64,000 nt of DNA from Colletes latitarsis (GCF_051014445.1 NC_135134.1:30941672-31005671), one strand, 5' to 3'. Shown: positions 9,173 to 24,307, numbered from the stretch's first letter. Notes: a model not told the origin generated them from the letters alone. Numbers and translations: made by a program.

Positions 9173-12100
9173 TGTTTACTAGATCCTGGGTTTTTTCCGT
9201 GTTTGAATCACGTAGTAATGTGGTAACACACTGAAGCAGTCAATTAAACCTGGTTTCGATCAATATTTTAGAGGATAACACCGGTTAGGTCTGGGTTAGG
9301 TCTGGGTTATGCCCGCATCTGGCTCATGATTTTGCCATCTTCGCATACTTGTTGGCCAGATCTTGGGTTTTTTTCGAGTTTGAATCACGTAGTAATGTGG
9401 TAACACACTGAAGCAGTCAATTAAACCTGGTTTCGATCAATATTTTAGAGGATAACACCGGTTAGGTCTGGGTTAGGTCTGGGTTATGCCCGCATCTGGC
9501 TCATGATTTTGCCTTCATCGCATACTTGTTGGCCAGATCCTGGGTTTTTTCCGTGTTTGAATCACGTAGTAATGTGGTAACACACTGAAGCAGTCAATTA
9601 AACCTGGTTTCGATCAATATTTCAGAGGATAACGCCGGTTAGGTCTGGGTTAGGTCTGGGAAATGCGCGCATCTGGCTCATGATTTTGCCTTCTTCGCAT
9701 ACTTGTTGGCCAGATCCTGGGTATTTTTCGTGTTTGAATCACGTAGTAATGTGGTAACACACTGAAGCAGTCAATTAAACCTGGTTTCGATCAATATTTC
9801 AGAGGATAACACCGGTTAGGTCTGGGTTAGGTCTGGGTTATGCCCGCATCTGGCTCATGATTTAGCCTTCTTCGCATACTTGTTGGCCAGATTCTGGGTA
9901 TTTTTCGTGTTTGAATCACGTAGTAATGTGGTAATACACTGAAGCAGTCAATTAAACCTGGTTTCGATCAATATTTTAGAGGATAACACCGGTTAGGTCT
10001 GGGTTAGGTCTGGGTTATGCCCGCATCTGGCTCATGATTTTGCCTTCTTCGCATACTTGTTGGCCAGATCCTGGGTATTTTTCGTGTTTGAATCACGTAG
10101 TAATGTGGTAATACACTGAAGCAGTCAATTAAACCTGGTTTCGATCAATATTTTAGAGGATAACACCGGTTAGGTCTGGGTTAGGTCTGGGTTATGCCCG
10201 CATCTGGCTCATGATTTTGCCTTCTTCGCATACTTGTTGGCCAGATCCTGGGTTTTTTTCGTGTTTGAATCACGTAGTAATGTGGTAACACACTGAAGCA
10301 GTCAATTAAACCTGGTTTCGATCAATATTTTAGAGGATAACACCGGTTAGGTCTGGGTTAGGTCTGGGTTATGCCCGCATCTGGCTCATGATTTTGCCTT
10401 CATCGCATACTTGTTGGCCAGATCCTGGGTTTTTTTCGGGTTTGAATCACGTAGTAATGTGGTACCACACAGAAACAGTCCACTAAACCTGGATTCGGAC
10501 AGTATTTAGGAGGATAACACCGGTTAGGTCTGGGTTAGGTCCGGGATATGCGCGCATATGGCTTATACTTTCGCCTTTTTCGCAAACTTGTTGGCCAGAT
10601 GCTGGGTTTTTTCCGTGTTTGAATCACGTAGTAATGTGGTAACACACTGAAGCAGTCAATTAAACCTGGTTTCGATCAATATTTCAGAGGATAACACCGG
10701 TTAGGTCTGGGTTAGGTCTGGGAAATGCGCGCATCTGGCTTATACTTTCGCCTTCTTCGCATACTTGTTGGCCAGATCCTGGGTTTTTTTCGTGTTTGAA
10801 TCACGTAGGAATGTGGTAACACACTGAAGCAGTCAATTAAACCTGGTTTCGATCAATATTTTAGAGGATAACACCGGTTAGGTCTGGGTTAGGTCTGGGT
10901 TATGCCCGCATCTGGCTCATGATTTTGCCTTCTTCGCATACTTGTTGGCCAGATCCTGGGTTTTTTTCGTGTTTGAATCACGTAGTAATGTGGTAACACA
11001 CTGAAGCAGTCAATTAAACCTGGTTTCGATCAATATTTTAGAGGATAACACCGGTTAGGTCTGGGTTAGGTCTGGGTTATGCCCGCATCTGGCTCATGAT
11101 TTTGCCTTCTTCGCATACTTGTTGGCCAGATCCTGGGTTTTTTTCGTGTTTGAATCACGTAGGAATGTGGTAACACACTGAAGCAGTCAATTAAACCTGG
11201 TTTCGATCAATATTTTAGAGGATAACACCGGTTAGGTCTGGGTTTGGTCTGGGATAAGCGCGCATCTGGCTTATACTTTCGCCTTCTTCGCATACTTGTT
11301 GGCCAGATCCTGGGTTTTTTTCGTGTTTGAATCACGTAGGAATGTGGTAACACACTGAAGCAGTCAATTAAACCTGGTTTCGATCAATATTTTAGAGGAT
11401 AACACCGGTTAGGTCTGGGTTAGGTCTGGGTTATGCCCGCATCTGGCTCATGATTTTGCCTTCTTCGCATACTTGTTGGCCAGATCCTGGGTTTTTTTCG
11501 TGTTTGAATCACGTAGTAATGTGGTAATACACTGAAGCAGTCAATTAAACCTGGTTTCGATCAATATTTCAGAGGATAACACCGGTTAGGTCTGGGTTAG
11601 GTCTGGGTTATGCCCGCATCTGGCTCATGATTTTGCCTTCTTCGCATACTTGTTGGCTAGATCCTGGGTTTTTTTCGTGTTTGAATCACGTAGGAATGTG
11701 GTAACACACTGAAGCAATCAATTAAACCTGGTTTCGATCAATATTTCAGAGGATAACACCGGTTAGGTCTGGGTTAGGTCTGGGAAATGCGCGCATCTGG
11801 CTTATTCTTTCGCATTCTTCGCATACTTGTTGGCCAGATCCTGGGTATTTTCCGTGTTTGAAACACGTAGTAATGTGGTAACACACTGAAGCAGTCAACT
11901 AAACCTGGTTTCGATCAATATTTCAGAGGATAACACCGGTTAGGTCTGGGTTAGGTCTGGGTTATGCCCGCATCTGGCTCATGATTTTGCCTTCATCGCA
12001 TACTTGTTGGCCAGATCCTGGGTTTTTTTCGGGTTTGAATCACGTAGTAATGTGGTACCACACAGAAACAGTCCACTAAACCTGGATTCGGACAGTATTT

Positions 12101-15100
12101 AGGAGGATAACACCGGTTAGGTCTGGGTTAGGTACGGGATATGCGCGCATATGGCTTATACTTTCGCCTTTTTCGCAAACTTGTTGGCCAGATGCTGGGT
12201 TTTTTCCGTGTTTGAATCACGTAGTAATGTGGTAACACACTGAAGCAGTCAATTAAACCTGGTTTCGATCAATATTTCAGAGGATAACACCGGTTAGGTC
12301 TGGGTTAGGTCTGGGAAATGCGCGCATCTGGCTTATACTTTCGCCTTCTTCGCATACTTGTTGGCCAGATCCTGGGTTTTTTTCGTGTTTGAATCACGTA
12401 GGAATGTGGTAACACACTGAAGCAGTCAATTAAACCTGGTTTCGATCAATATTTTAGAGGATAACACCGGTTAGGTCTGGGTTTGGTCTGGGATAAGCGC
12501 GCATCTGGCTTATACTTTCGCCTTCTTCGCATACTTGTTGGCCAGATCCTGGGTTTTTTTCGTGTTTGAATCACGTAGGAATGTGGTAACACACTGAAGC
12601 AGTCAATTAAACCTGGTTTCGATCAATATTTTAGAGGATAACACCGGTTAGGTCTGGGTTAGGTCTGGGTTATGCCCGCATCTGGCTCATGATTTTGCCT
12701 TCTTCGCATACTTGTTGGCCAGATCCTGGGTTTTTTTCGTGTTTGAATCACGTAGTAATGTGGTAACACACTGAAGCAGTCAATTAAACCTGGTTTCGAT
12801 CAATATTTTAGAGGATAACACCGGTTAGGTCTGGGTTAGGTCTGGGTTATGCCCGCATCTGGCTCATGATTTTGCCTTCATCGCATACTTGTTGGCCAGA
12901 TCCTGGGTTTTTTCAGTGTTTGAATCACGTAGTAATGTGGTAACTCACTGAAGCAGTCAATTAAACCTGGTTTCGATCAATATTTTAGAGGATAACACCG
13001 GTTAGGTCTGGGTTAGGTCTGGGTTATGCCCGCATCTGGCTCATGATTTTGCCTTCTTCGCATACTTGTTGGCCAGATCCTGGGTTTTTTTCGTGTTTGA
13101 ATCACGTAGTAATGTGGTAACACACTGAAGCAGTCAATTAAACCTGGTTTCGATCAATATTTTAGAGGATAACACCGGTTAGGTCTGGGTTAGGTCTGGG
13201 TTATGCCCGCATCTGGCTCATGATTTTGCCTTCTTCGCATACTTGTTGGCTAGATCCTGGGTTTTTTTCGTGTTTGAATCACGTAGGAATGTGGTAACAC
13301 ACTGAAGCAATCAATTAAACCTGGTTTCGATCAATATTTCAGAGGATAACACCGGTTAGGTCTGGGTTAGGTCTGGGAAATGCGCGCATCTGGCTTATTC
13401 TTTCGCATTCTTCGCATACTTGTTGGCCAGATCCTGGGTATTTTCCGTGTTTGAAACACGTAGTAATGTGGTAACACACTGAAGCAGTCAACTAAACCTG
13501 GTTTCGATCAATATTTCAGAGGATAACACCGGTTAGGTCTGGGTTTGGTCTGGGATAAGCGCGCATCTGGCTTATACTTTCGCCTTCTTCGCATACTTGT
13601 TGGCCAGATCCTGGGTTTTTTTCGTGTTTGAATCACGTAGGAATGTGGTAACACACTGAAGCAGTCAATTAAACCTGGTTTCGATCAATATTTTAGAGGA
13701 TAACACCGGTTAGGTCTGGGTTAGGTCTGGGTTATGCCCGCATCTGGCTCATGATTTTGCCTTCTTCGCATACTTGTTGGCCAGATCCTGGGTTTTTTTC
13801 GTGTTTGAATCACGTAGTAATGTGGTAACACACTGAAGCAGTCAATTAAACCTGGTTTCGATCAATATTTTAGAGGATAACACCGATTAGGTCTGGGTTA
13901 GGTCTGGGTTATGCCCGCATCTGGCTCATGATTTTGCCTTCTTCACATACTTGTTGGCCAGATCCTGGGTTTCTTCTGGTTTGAATCACGTAGTAATGTG
14001 GTACCACACAGTAACAGTCAATTAAACCTGGATTCGGCCAGTATTTTAGAGGATAACACCGGTTAGGTCTGGGTTAGGTCTGGGATATGCCCGCATCTGG
14101 CTCATGATTTTGCCTTCTTCGCATACTTGTTGGCCAGATCCTGGGTTTTTTTCGTGTTTGAATCACGTAGTAATGTGGTCACACACTGAAGCAGTCAATT
14201 AAACCTGGTTTCGATCAATATTTCAGAGGATAACACCGGTTAGGTCTGGGTTAGGTCTGGGAAATGCGCGCATCTGGCTTATTCTTTCGCATTCTTCGCA
14301 TACTTGTTGGCCAGATCCTGGGTATTTTCCGTGTTTGAAACACGTAGTAATGTGGTAACACACTGAAGCAGTCAATTAAACCTGGATTCGGTCAGTATTT
14401 TAGAGGATAACACCGGTTAGGTCTGGGTTAGGTCTGGGATGTGCGCGCGTCTGGCTTATACTTTCGCCTTTTTCGCATACTTGTTGGCCAGATCCTGGGT
14501 TTTTTTCGTGTTTGAATCACGAAGTAATGTGGTACCACACTGAAGCAGTCAATTAAACCTGGTTTCGATCAATATTTTAGAGGATAACACCGGTTAGGTC
14601 TGGGTTAGGTCTGGGTTATGCCCGCATCTGGCTCATGATTTTGCCTTCTTCGCATACTTGTTGGCCAGATCCTGGGTTTTTTTCGTGTTTGAATCACGTA
14701 GTAATGTGGTCACACACTGAAGCAGTCAATTAAACCTGGTTTCGATCAATATTTCAGAGGATAACACCGGTTAGGTCTGGGGTAGGTCTGGGAAATGCGC
14801 GCATCTGGCTTATTCTTTCGCATTCTTCGCATACTTGTTGGCCAGATCCTGGGTATTTTCCGTGTTTGAAACACGTAGTAATGTGGTAACACACTGAAGC
14901 AGTCAATTAAACCTGGATTCGGTCAGTATTTTAGAGGATAACACCGGTTAGGTCTGGGTTAGGTCTGGGATGTGCGCGCATCTGGCTTATACTTTCGCCT
15001 TTTTCGCATACTTGTTGGCCAGATCCTGGGTTTTTTTCGTGTTTGAATCACGAAGTAATGTGGTACCACACTGAAGCAGTCAATTAAACCTGGTTTCGAT

Positions 15101-18100
15101 CAATATTTTAGAGGATAACACCGGTTAGGTCTGGGTTAGGTCTGGGATGTGCGCGCATCTGGCTTATACTTTCGCCTTTTTCGCATACTTGTTGGCCAGA
15201 TCCTGGGTTTTTTTCGTGTTTGAATCACGAAGTAATGTGGTACCACACTGAAGCAGTCAATTAAACCTCGTTTCGATCAATATTTTAGAGGATAACACCG
15301 GTTAGGTCTGGGTTAGGTCTGGGTTATGCCCGCATCTGGCTCATGATTTTGCCTTCTTCGCATACTTGTTGGCCAGATCCTGGGTTTTTTTCGTGTTTGA
15401 ATCACGTAGTAATGTGGTCACACACTGAAGCAGTCAATTAAACCTGGTTTCGATCAATATTTCAGAGGATAACACCGGTTAGGTCTGGGTTAGGTCTGGG
15501 ATGTGCGCGCATCTGGCTTATACTTTCGCCTTTTTCGCATACTTGTTGGCCAGATCCTGGGTTTTTTTCGTGTTTGAATCACGAAGTAATGTGGTACCAC
15601 ACTGAAGCAGTCAATTAAACCTGGTTTCGATCAATATTTTAGAGGATAACACCGGTTAGGTCTGGGTTAGGTCTGGGTTATGCCCGCATCTGGCTCATGA
15701 TTATGCCTTCTTCGCATACTTGTTGGCCAGATCCTGGGTTTCTTCTGGTTTGAATCACGTAGTAATGTGGTACCACACAGTAACAGTCAATTAAACCTGG
15801 ATTCGGTCAGTATTTTAGAGGATAACACCGGTTAGGTCTGGGTTAGGTCTGGGTTATGCCCGCATCTGGCTCATGATTTTGCCTTCTTCGCATACTTGTT
15901 GGCCAGATCCTGGGTTTTTTTCGTGTTTGAATCACGTACTAATGTGGTAACACACTGAAGCAGTCAATTAAACCTGGTTTCGATCAATATTTTAGAGGAT
16001 AACACCGGTTAGGTCTGGGTTAGGTCTGGGTTATGCCCGCATCTGGCTCATGATTATGCCTTCTTCGCATACTTGTTGGCCAGATCCTGGGTTTCTTCTG
16101 GTTTGAATCACGTAGTAATGTGGTACCACACAGTAACAGTCAATTAAACCTGGATTCGGTCAGTATTTTAGAGGATAACACCGGTTAGGTCTGGGTTAGG
16201 TCTGGGATGTGCGCGCATCCGGCTTATACTTTCGCCTTTTTCGCATACTTGTTGGCCAGATCCTGGGTATTTTCCGTGTTTGAAACACGTAGTAATGTGG
16301 TAACACACTGAAGCAGTCAATTAAACCTGGATTCGGTCAGTATTTTAGAGGATAACACCGGTTAGGTCTGGGTTAGGTCTGGGATGTGCGCGCATCTGGC
16401 TTATACTTTCGCCTTTTTCGCATACTTGTTGGCCAGATCCTGGGTTTTTTTCGTGTTTGAATCACGAAGTAATGTGGTACCACACTGAAGCAGTCAATTA
16501 AACCTGGTTTCGATCAATATTTTAGAGGATAACACCGGTTAGGTCTGGGTTAGGTCTGGGATGTGCGCGCATCTGGCTTATACTTTCGCCTTTTTCGCAT
16601 ACTTGTTGGCCAGATCCTGGGTTTTTTTCGTGTTTGAATCACGAAGTAATGTGGTACCACCCTGAAGCAGTCAATTAAACCTGGTTTCGATCAATATTTT
16701 AGAGGATAACACCGGTTAGGTCTGGGTTAGGTCTGGGTTATGCCCGCATCTGGCTCATGATTTTGCCTTCTTCGCATACTTGTTGGCCAGATCCTGGGTA
16801 TTTTCCGTGTTTGAATCACGTAGTAATGTGGTGACACACTGAAGCAGTCAATTAAACCTGGTTTCGGTCAATATTTTAGAGGATAACACCGGTTAGGTCT
16901 GGGTTAGGTCTGGGTTATGCCCGCATCTGGCTCATGATTATGCCTTCTTCGCATACTTGTTGGCCAGATCCTGGGTTTCTTCTGGTTTGAATCACGTAGT
17001 AATGTGGTACCACACAGTAACAGTCAATTAAACCTGGATTCGGTCAGTATTTTAGAGGATAACACCGGTTAGGTCTGGGTTAGGTCTGGGATGTGCGCGC
17101 ATCTGGCTTATACTTTCGCCTTTTTCGCATACTTGTTGGCCAGATCCTGGGTTTTTTTCGTGTTTGAATCACGTAGTAATGTGGTACCACACTGAAGCAG
17201 TCAATTAAACCTGGTTTCGATCAATATTTTAGAGGATAACACCGGTTAGGTCTGGGTTAGGTCTGGGTTATGCCCGCATCTGGCTCATGATTCTGCCTTC
17301 TTCGCATACTTGTTGGCCAGATCCTGGGTTTTTTTCGTGTTTGAATCACGTACTAATGTGGTAACACACTGAAGCAGTCAATTAAACCTGGTTTCGATCA
17401 ATATTTTAGAGGATAACACCGGTTAGGTCTGGGTTAGGTCTGGGTTATGCCCGCATCTGGCTCATGATTATGCCTTCTTCGCATACTTGTTGGCCAGATC
17501 CTGGGTTTCTTCTGGTTTGAATCACGTAGTAATGTGGTAACACACTGAAGCAGTCAATCAAACCTGGTTTCGATCAATATTTTAGAGGATAACACCGGTT
17601 AGGTCTGGCTTAGGACTTGGTTATGCCCGCATCTGGCTCATGATTTTGCCTTTTTCGCAAACTTGTTGGCCAGATCTTGGGTTTTTTTCGTGTTTGAATC
17701 ACGTAGTAATGTGGTAACACACTGAAGCAGTCAATTAAACCTGGTTTCGATCAATATTTTAGAGGATAACACCGGTTAGGTCTGGGTTAGGTCTGGGTTA
17801 TGCCCGCATCTGGCTCATGATTCTGCCTTCTTCGCATACTTGTTGGCCAGATCCTGGGTTTTTTTCGTGTTTGAATCACGTACTAATGTGGTAACACACT
17901 GAAGCAGTCAATTAAACCTGGTTTCGATTAATATTTTAGAGGATAACACCGGTTAGGTCTGGGTTAGGTCTGGGTTATGCCCGCATCTGGCTCATGATTA
18001 TGCCTTCTTCGCATACTTGTTGGCCAGATCCTGGGTTTCTTCTGGTTTGAATCACGTAGTAATGTGGTGCCACACAGTAACAGTCAATTAAACCTGGATT

Positions 18101-20676
18101 CGGTCAGTATTTTAGAGGATAACACCGGTTAGGTCTGGGTTAGGTCTGGGATGTGCGCGCATCTGGCTTATACTTTCGCCTTTTTCGCATACTTGTTGGC
18201 CAGATCCTGGGTTTTTTTCGTGTTTGAATCACGTACTAATGTGGTAACACACTGAAGCAGTCAATTAAACCTGGTTTCGATCAATATTTTAGAGGATAAC
18301 ACCGGTTAGGTCTGGGTTAGGTCTGGGTTATGCCCGCATCTGGCTCATGATTATGCCTTCTTCGCATACTTGTTGGCCAGATCCTGGGTTTTTTTCGTGT
18401 TTGAATCACGTACTAATGTGGTAACTCACTGAAGCAGTCAATTAAACCTGGTTTCGATCAATATTTTAGAGGATAACACCGGTTAGGTCTGGGTTAGGTC
18501 TGGGATGTGCGCGCATCTGGCTTATACTTTCGCCTTTTTCGCATACTTGTTGGCCAGATCCTGGGTTTTTTTCGTGTTTGAATCACGAAGTAATGTGGTA
18601 CCACCCTGAAGCAGTCAATTAAACCTGGTTTCGATCAATATTTTAGAGGATAACACCGGTTAGGTCTGGGTTAGGTCTGGGTTATGCCCGCATCTGGCTC
18701 ATGATTTTGCCTTCTTCGCATACTTGTTGGCCAGATCCTGGGTATTTTCCGTGTTTGAATCACGTAGTAATGTGGTGACACACTGAAGCAGTCAATTAAA
18801 CCTGGTTTCGGTCAATATTTTAGAGGATAACACCGGTTAGGTCTGGGTTAGGTCTGGGTTATGCCCGCATCTGGCTCATGATTATGCCTTCTTCGCATAC
18901 TTGTTGGCCAGATCCTGGGTTTCTTCTGGTTTGAATCACGTAGTAATGTGGTACCACACAGTAACAGTCAATTAAACCTGGATTCGGTCAGTATTTTAGA
19001 GGATAACACCGGTTAGGTCTGGGTTAGGTCTGGGATGTGCGCGCATCTGGCTTATACTTTCGCCTTTTTCGCATACTTGTTGGCCAGATCCTGGGTTTTT
19101 TTCGTGTTTGAATCACGTAGTAATGTGGTACCACACTGAAGCAGTCAATTAAACCTGGTTTCGATCAATATTTTAGAGGATAACACCGGTTAGGTCTGGG
19201 TTAGGTCTGGGTTATGCCCGCATCTGGCTCATGATTCTGCCTTCTTCGCATACTTGTTGGCCAGATCCTGGGTTTTTTTCGTGTTTGAATCACGTACTAA
19301 TGTGGTAACACACTGAAGCAGTCAATTAAACCTGGTTTCGATCAATATTTTAGAGGATAACACCGGTTAGGTCTGGGTTAGGTCTGGGTTATGCCCGCAT
19401 CTGGCTCATGATTATGCCTTCTTCGCATACTTGTTGGCCAGATCCTGGGTTTCTTCTGGTTTGAATCACGTAGTAATGTGGTAACACACTGAAGCAGTCA
19501 ATCAAACCTGGTTTCGATCAATATTTTAGAGGATAACACCGGTTAGGTCTGGCTTAGGACTTGGTTATGCCCGCATCTGGCTCATGATTTTGCCTTTTTC
19601 GCAAACTTGTTGGCCAGATCTTGGGTTTTTTTCGTGTTTGAATCACGTAGTAATGTGGTAACACACTGAAGCAGTCAATTAAACCTGGTTTCGATCAATA
19701 TTTTAGAGGATAACACCGGTTAGGTCTGGGTTAGGTCTGGGTTATGCCCGCATCTGGCTCATGATTATGCCTTCTTCGCATACTTGTTGGCCAGATCCTG
19801 GGTTTCTTCTGGTTTGAATCACGTAGTAATGTGGTACCACACAGTAACAGTCAATTAAACCTGGATTCGGTCAGTATTTTAGAGGATAACACCGGTTAGG
19901 TCTGGGTTAGGTCTGGGATGTGCGCGCATCTGGCTTATACTTTCGCCTTTTTCGCATACTTGTTGGCCAGATCCTGGGTTTTTTTCGTGTTTGAATCACG
20001 TACTAATGTGGTAACACACTGAAGCAGTCAATTAAACCTGGTTTCGATCAATATTTTAGAGGATAACACCGGTTAGGTCTGGGTTAGGTCTGGGTTATGC
20101 CCGCATCTGGCTCATGATTATGCCTTCTTCGCATACTTGTTGGCCAGATCCTGGGTTTTTTTCGTGTTTGAATCACGTACTAATGTGGTAACACACTGAA
20201 GCAGTCAATTAAACCTGGTTTCGATCAATATTTTAGAGGATAACACCGGTTAGGTCTGGGTTAGGTCTGGGTTATGCCCGCATCTGGCTCATGATTATGC
20301 CTTCTTCGCATACTTGTTGGCCAGATCCTGGGTTTCTTCTGGTTTGAATCACGTAGTAATGTGGTAACACACTGAAGCAGTCAATCAAACCTGGTTTCGA
20401 TCAATATTTTAGAGGATAACACCGGTTAGGTCTGGCTTAGGACTTGGTTATGCCCGCATCTGGCTCATGATTTTGCCTTTTTCGCAAACTTGTTGGCCAG
20501 ATCTTGGGTTTTTTTCGTGTTTGAATCACGTAGTAATGTGGTAACACACTGAAGCAGTCAATTAAACCTGGTTTCGATCAATATTTTAGAGGATAACACC
20601 GGTTAGGTCTTGGTTAGGTCTGGGTTATACCAGCATCTGGCTCATGATTTTGCCTTCTTCGCATACGTGTTGGCCA
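9173..20676 (+). repeat. 177-bp satellite array S2 (65 monomers)
   Basis: The length, less the 9-bp overlap, equals 65 times 177 minus the ten 176-bp TTCTTCTGG-variant monomers counted. Monomer subtypes are zoned. From about 9.2 to 14.3 kb, forms with GGGAAATGCGCGC/TTATTCTTTCGCATTC, GGTTTGGTCTGGGATAAGCG and TCCACTAAACC dominate. From about 14.3 to 20.7 kb, forms with GGGATGTGCGCGC and TTCTTCTGG dominate. A block of about 1.26 kb from about 16560 recurs from about 18504, offset by 1,944 bp. All monomers have the G-rich telomere-like strand on the plus strand. No genes. Confidence 0.97.
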
Positions 20677-21137
20677 CGTGTTGACGATAAAACTGTAAGA
20701 TAAAGGATGAATTAAGTTCCAAGTCCCTAAAATTTTCCAAATCATAGATTTAAAAATGATTTAGATATTTACATGATTTTAGTGTGGGTATTTATACAAG
20801 TATGTAAATCTCTATTTATGCATAACATGTTACCCCTAAATGGGCAAGTTAATGAATTATATACATGTTAATTGTATAATAATAACCCTTTGTTCCTCAT
20901 AAAAATTCACAACTGAATTGCTATCATTCTAAAAAAATCCATCCCAAAATATATTATCAAAACTAGTAATAAATTATTTGAACAAGGTGATAACAGATTT
21001 GAAATATTTAATAAAATTTAAATACCAGATATTGATAGTATTAATAAAATATAATATTAATACTATTTTGACACTGTTATTTGATTTTAATATTAATTAT
21101 AGATACTTTGATTATTGATTTATTAAAACATAAAGTT

Positions 21138-21410
21138 AATGAAGTCCCAGTAGATTATAAATATTTTAAAGAGCATGAATTAGCATAGAATTTCATAAAA
21201 AATTTGATGAGTGATAGAAGTAACTTGAATAATCTGAATTTTGTAGCTTTTACTATATCTTTGGATATGGAATCACAGATTCATTTTATTAATAAAAATA
21301 GAGATAGTACTGATGATTTACTCAGACTCGTTAAAGTAAGTGGGCCAAGTGGGAAGAATATTAAGATAGATGGATAGATATTGGTAAAAGTATACTTCTT
21401 GTCCTTATAT
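21138..21410 (+). pseudogene. Possible Merlin transposase fragment (U2)
   Basis: Counterpart of 1378-1650 with the same two in-frame stops and the same VSGPSGKNIKID segment. Assignment is equally tentative. Confidence 0.4.
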
Positions 21411-21518
21411 AGGAAATCTTTAATATTACAAATAAACTCTTTCTGTAAAATCTTGAACTTATCATTATAATTTATAGAATTAAAGTCAACGCATCTAATA
21501 ATGAAAGTGAACTGAAGT

Positions 21519-21675
21519 ATTTTATAGACTTGTCAAGAACGTTTTTTGGTATATTCCTAGCAAACGACCCGTTCAACGATCGGGATGAGTTATACGTAAT
21601 TCGATTCGTCTAATTCAGTATATTATTTCATTAGTATATGCATTTCATTATCTGCGGAAATTCGGTATTTTTACA
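21519..21675 (+). repeat. Left arm of long inverted repeat (U2)
   Basis: Counterpart of 1759-1915, paired with the minus-strand arm at 24308-24473. Confidence 0.7.
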
Positions 21676-22288
21676 AAGTAACTAAGTATTTTAAATATAT
21701 TCTGATAGGTTCACAGGTGGAAACAAGTGACTGTCGTTACCTGTGTTCAAAATGCCAGCTAGTAAAATGCTAATTTGTTAACAATAACATTTGTTGAATG
21801 AAATTTCTGCTATTTCTGCAAATATCTCATTGAATAAATCACCATCTTTCTATTATATATACATTTACTAAATACATAATGGCTCAGGTATCCAATGAAG
21901 TTACTCTTATTGGAAATATAAAATATTGATAGTATTATATGTTAGAAAAAAGTGGTGTCTTCAATTTAATTCATGTAAGCATCAGTAATGAGATCTTGAA
22001 AATTGACGCTGTGATTAATTTTCAAATGGCCTCTGTGCCATTATTTCTACAACAAAATGTTGATTCATCAGTCTCTATCTACTCTACCCTTCCACAATTG
22101 CTGCGCAGTATTTTTATTTAATGTTAGTTATATAATATATCACGACATTGCTCATAATTATACGTTAGCATATATGGTAATTTTAAAACAATATCTGTAA
22201 CTGAGTTTGTTTTTAGAAAACCACGTTCTTTGCTTTTCAAATATCTTTATATAATGCAATGGCTTTTAAAAACTAAGGGTATAAACAT

Positions 22289-22615
22289 CTCACCGTAAAC
22301 CGTAAATAGTTTACATTTTAAAGATCCAGAAACAGGCGCTCATACGAATAAAACAGAAACTACGTGGAAGCATAGTAAACACTTTTTGCCTGAATATTGT
22401 CGGTTAGTATTTGCAGTTCCACACGTTTTTTAATATGTTTTTCTAACATATAATACAAAATAATAAATATTATATTTTCTATTTTCAGCAAAAAAGATAA
22501 TTTCATTGGGTACTTAAGCCATTACGTGTTTTATAAACCTTCCAAGCAAGGAAAGGATGATTTATTTAATCAGTTCTTAAAAGAAATTTCAGAAATTTCA
22601 TTTGATGATGATTGA
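22289..22615 (+). pseudogene. Merlin-type transposase C-terminal remnant with intron (U2)
   Basis: Counterpart of the U1 remnant: DPETGAHTN, the TETTW block with the presumed catalytic Glu, an intron at about 22403-22488, and the stop at 22613-22615. No difference from U1 was noticed in the coding part. Confidence 0.82.
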
Positions 22616-22932
22616 TTCTGTAAAAAATCAAAATATACCAGACTTAGATGATAATGAAATTTAATAATAAAAACAAGTTAAGCCAACGTACTGCGTGCAA
22701 TAGTAATTTACTATATATTGTAAACACTGTCAGCGGCGGGGAGACATTTTTTACTGTTGCTGCATGTACTGTCTACATACCTGGTTTTAATACTGTCCAC
22801 CTGACCGACTCGTGGAAGTTCTATGCCTAAAAAAATGATTTTTATGCATCATACAAATTCTTCTACAAATTCCCATTTGACAATGTAGAATAGATCCAAT
22901 TAGATAAATTATTTATAATTTTTAAAATGAAC

Positions 22933-24106
22933 ATAGCAACGATTTAATGTTAATCATTACATTACCAATCTTTCCAGATATTAGTTTAAAACCATCACCA
23001 ACTTTAATATCAACCGGGTTTTGTAGATTTTTGGATTCATAAAAGTACTCATCTGTGTTTATTATGTGATCTGAGCAACCACTATCTAGTAGCCATTTAA
23101 TATTTCTACTTCTTCTATTTTGCTACTTTTCATTACTTCAACCTTGAATGAATTGTAATTTCTACTGTCATCTAGACTCGAATTTCCAGCCACTTTTCTA
23201 TCGTGTCTATTTTGTATATGTTTGAAAAGGTTGCCTTTTGTAATAATTATTAAAGTTTTCTGGGCAGTAACGTTGGATGTGCCCTGACTTATTACACTGA
23301 CTTAACATACCGCTTCAGTAGTCGTTGCACTGCTATGCTGATTATCCTTTGAATTGAGATACTTGTTCTGATTGCGTTGTACGTGTCGAAACCTATGACC
23401 TCTAGGATTTTTAGTTAAATTTGAACTAAACGTGCGAGTGTAATTTCTGCTGTACTCAAAGTAGTAACTTTTACCGTTTCTCTTTTGATACTCTAACAGT
23501 AATTTAGATTTTACATACTCAACTGTTTTCTCCTTCGTTGGCAGTGCATCAATAATATCAACAATACGTGAGAAGTTAACGTTAATAACAGATAATTCAA
23601 TTTATCCTCTTCATTCACAGTCTCACCAGTATTTTTGAGCCTATTTATATGCGTTTCAAATTCGTTAAAGAAGTCACTTGGATTTTCACCTTCTTTCATT
23701 TTTAATTCTAACAATCTTCTTTTACACAATAGCTTTACTGCACTGTTTTTAACTAGATAAATTTCGTCAAGCTTTGCAATCATATTTTTCGCAGTCGTTT
23801 CTGATATTATTAATTCTAACTGAGTGTTTGAAATACTGTTTACGATGTAACTTTTTGCTTTAATTTCCTTTTTTATTCCAATCTTCGACTCTTATTTCAG
23901 CCGGTCTTTCATCATGTAGAATAACCTCGTTACAGTCTTTCATTTCTAAAAATAAATTTAGCCTGAATTTCCAGTTCCATAAAATATTTGTAACATGAAA
24001 TCGTCCTTTTTTTCACTTGCCATGCTTCAAACTTAGGTTATCTTCCTTTCACAACTAAATTTCTTTTCTTTACTGTTAACGAACAAACCACGGACCTCTG
24101 CTACCA
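22933..24106 (-). pseudogene. Copia gag-protease remnant (U2)
   Basis: Counterpart of 3165-4338 with the primer-binding site at 24095-24106, the gag core at 23511-23783, and the same frame breaks, zinc-knuckle defect and protease fragment. It reads CCAGTTCC near 23970, where U1 has CCAGATCC, a difference it shares with U3 and U4. Confidence 0.85.
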
Positions 24107-24294
24107 TGTTAAAATACTGTTTATATTATTTATTATAATGAATCTTGTTACAAAACAAACACACTTATTTTCCATTGTGAAAAGAAAACTTAAAAACTAA
24201 AAGAACATTCCTCGACGTGTGCTTCTCTCACAAACACACACACACACTCCTAAACACTAAAGAAACTAACGAATTTTAAGTCATATTTCTAACA
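24107..24294 (-). repeat. Copia LTR (U2)
   Basis: TGTTA...TAACA segment of 188 bp next to the initiator-tRNA primer site, as in U1. Confidence 0.65.
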
Positions 24295-24307
24295 ATAACA
24301 GTAACAG

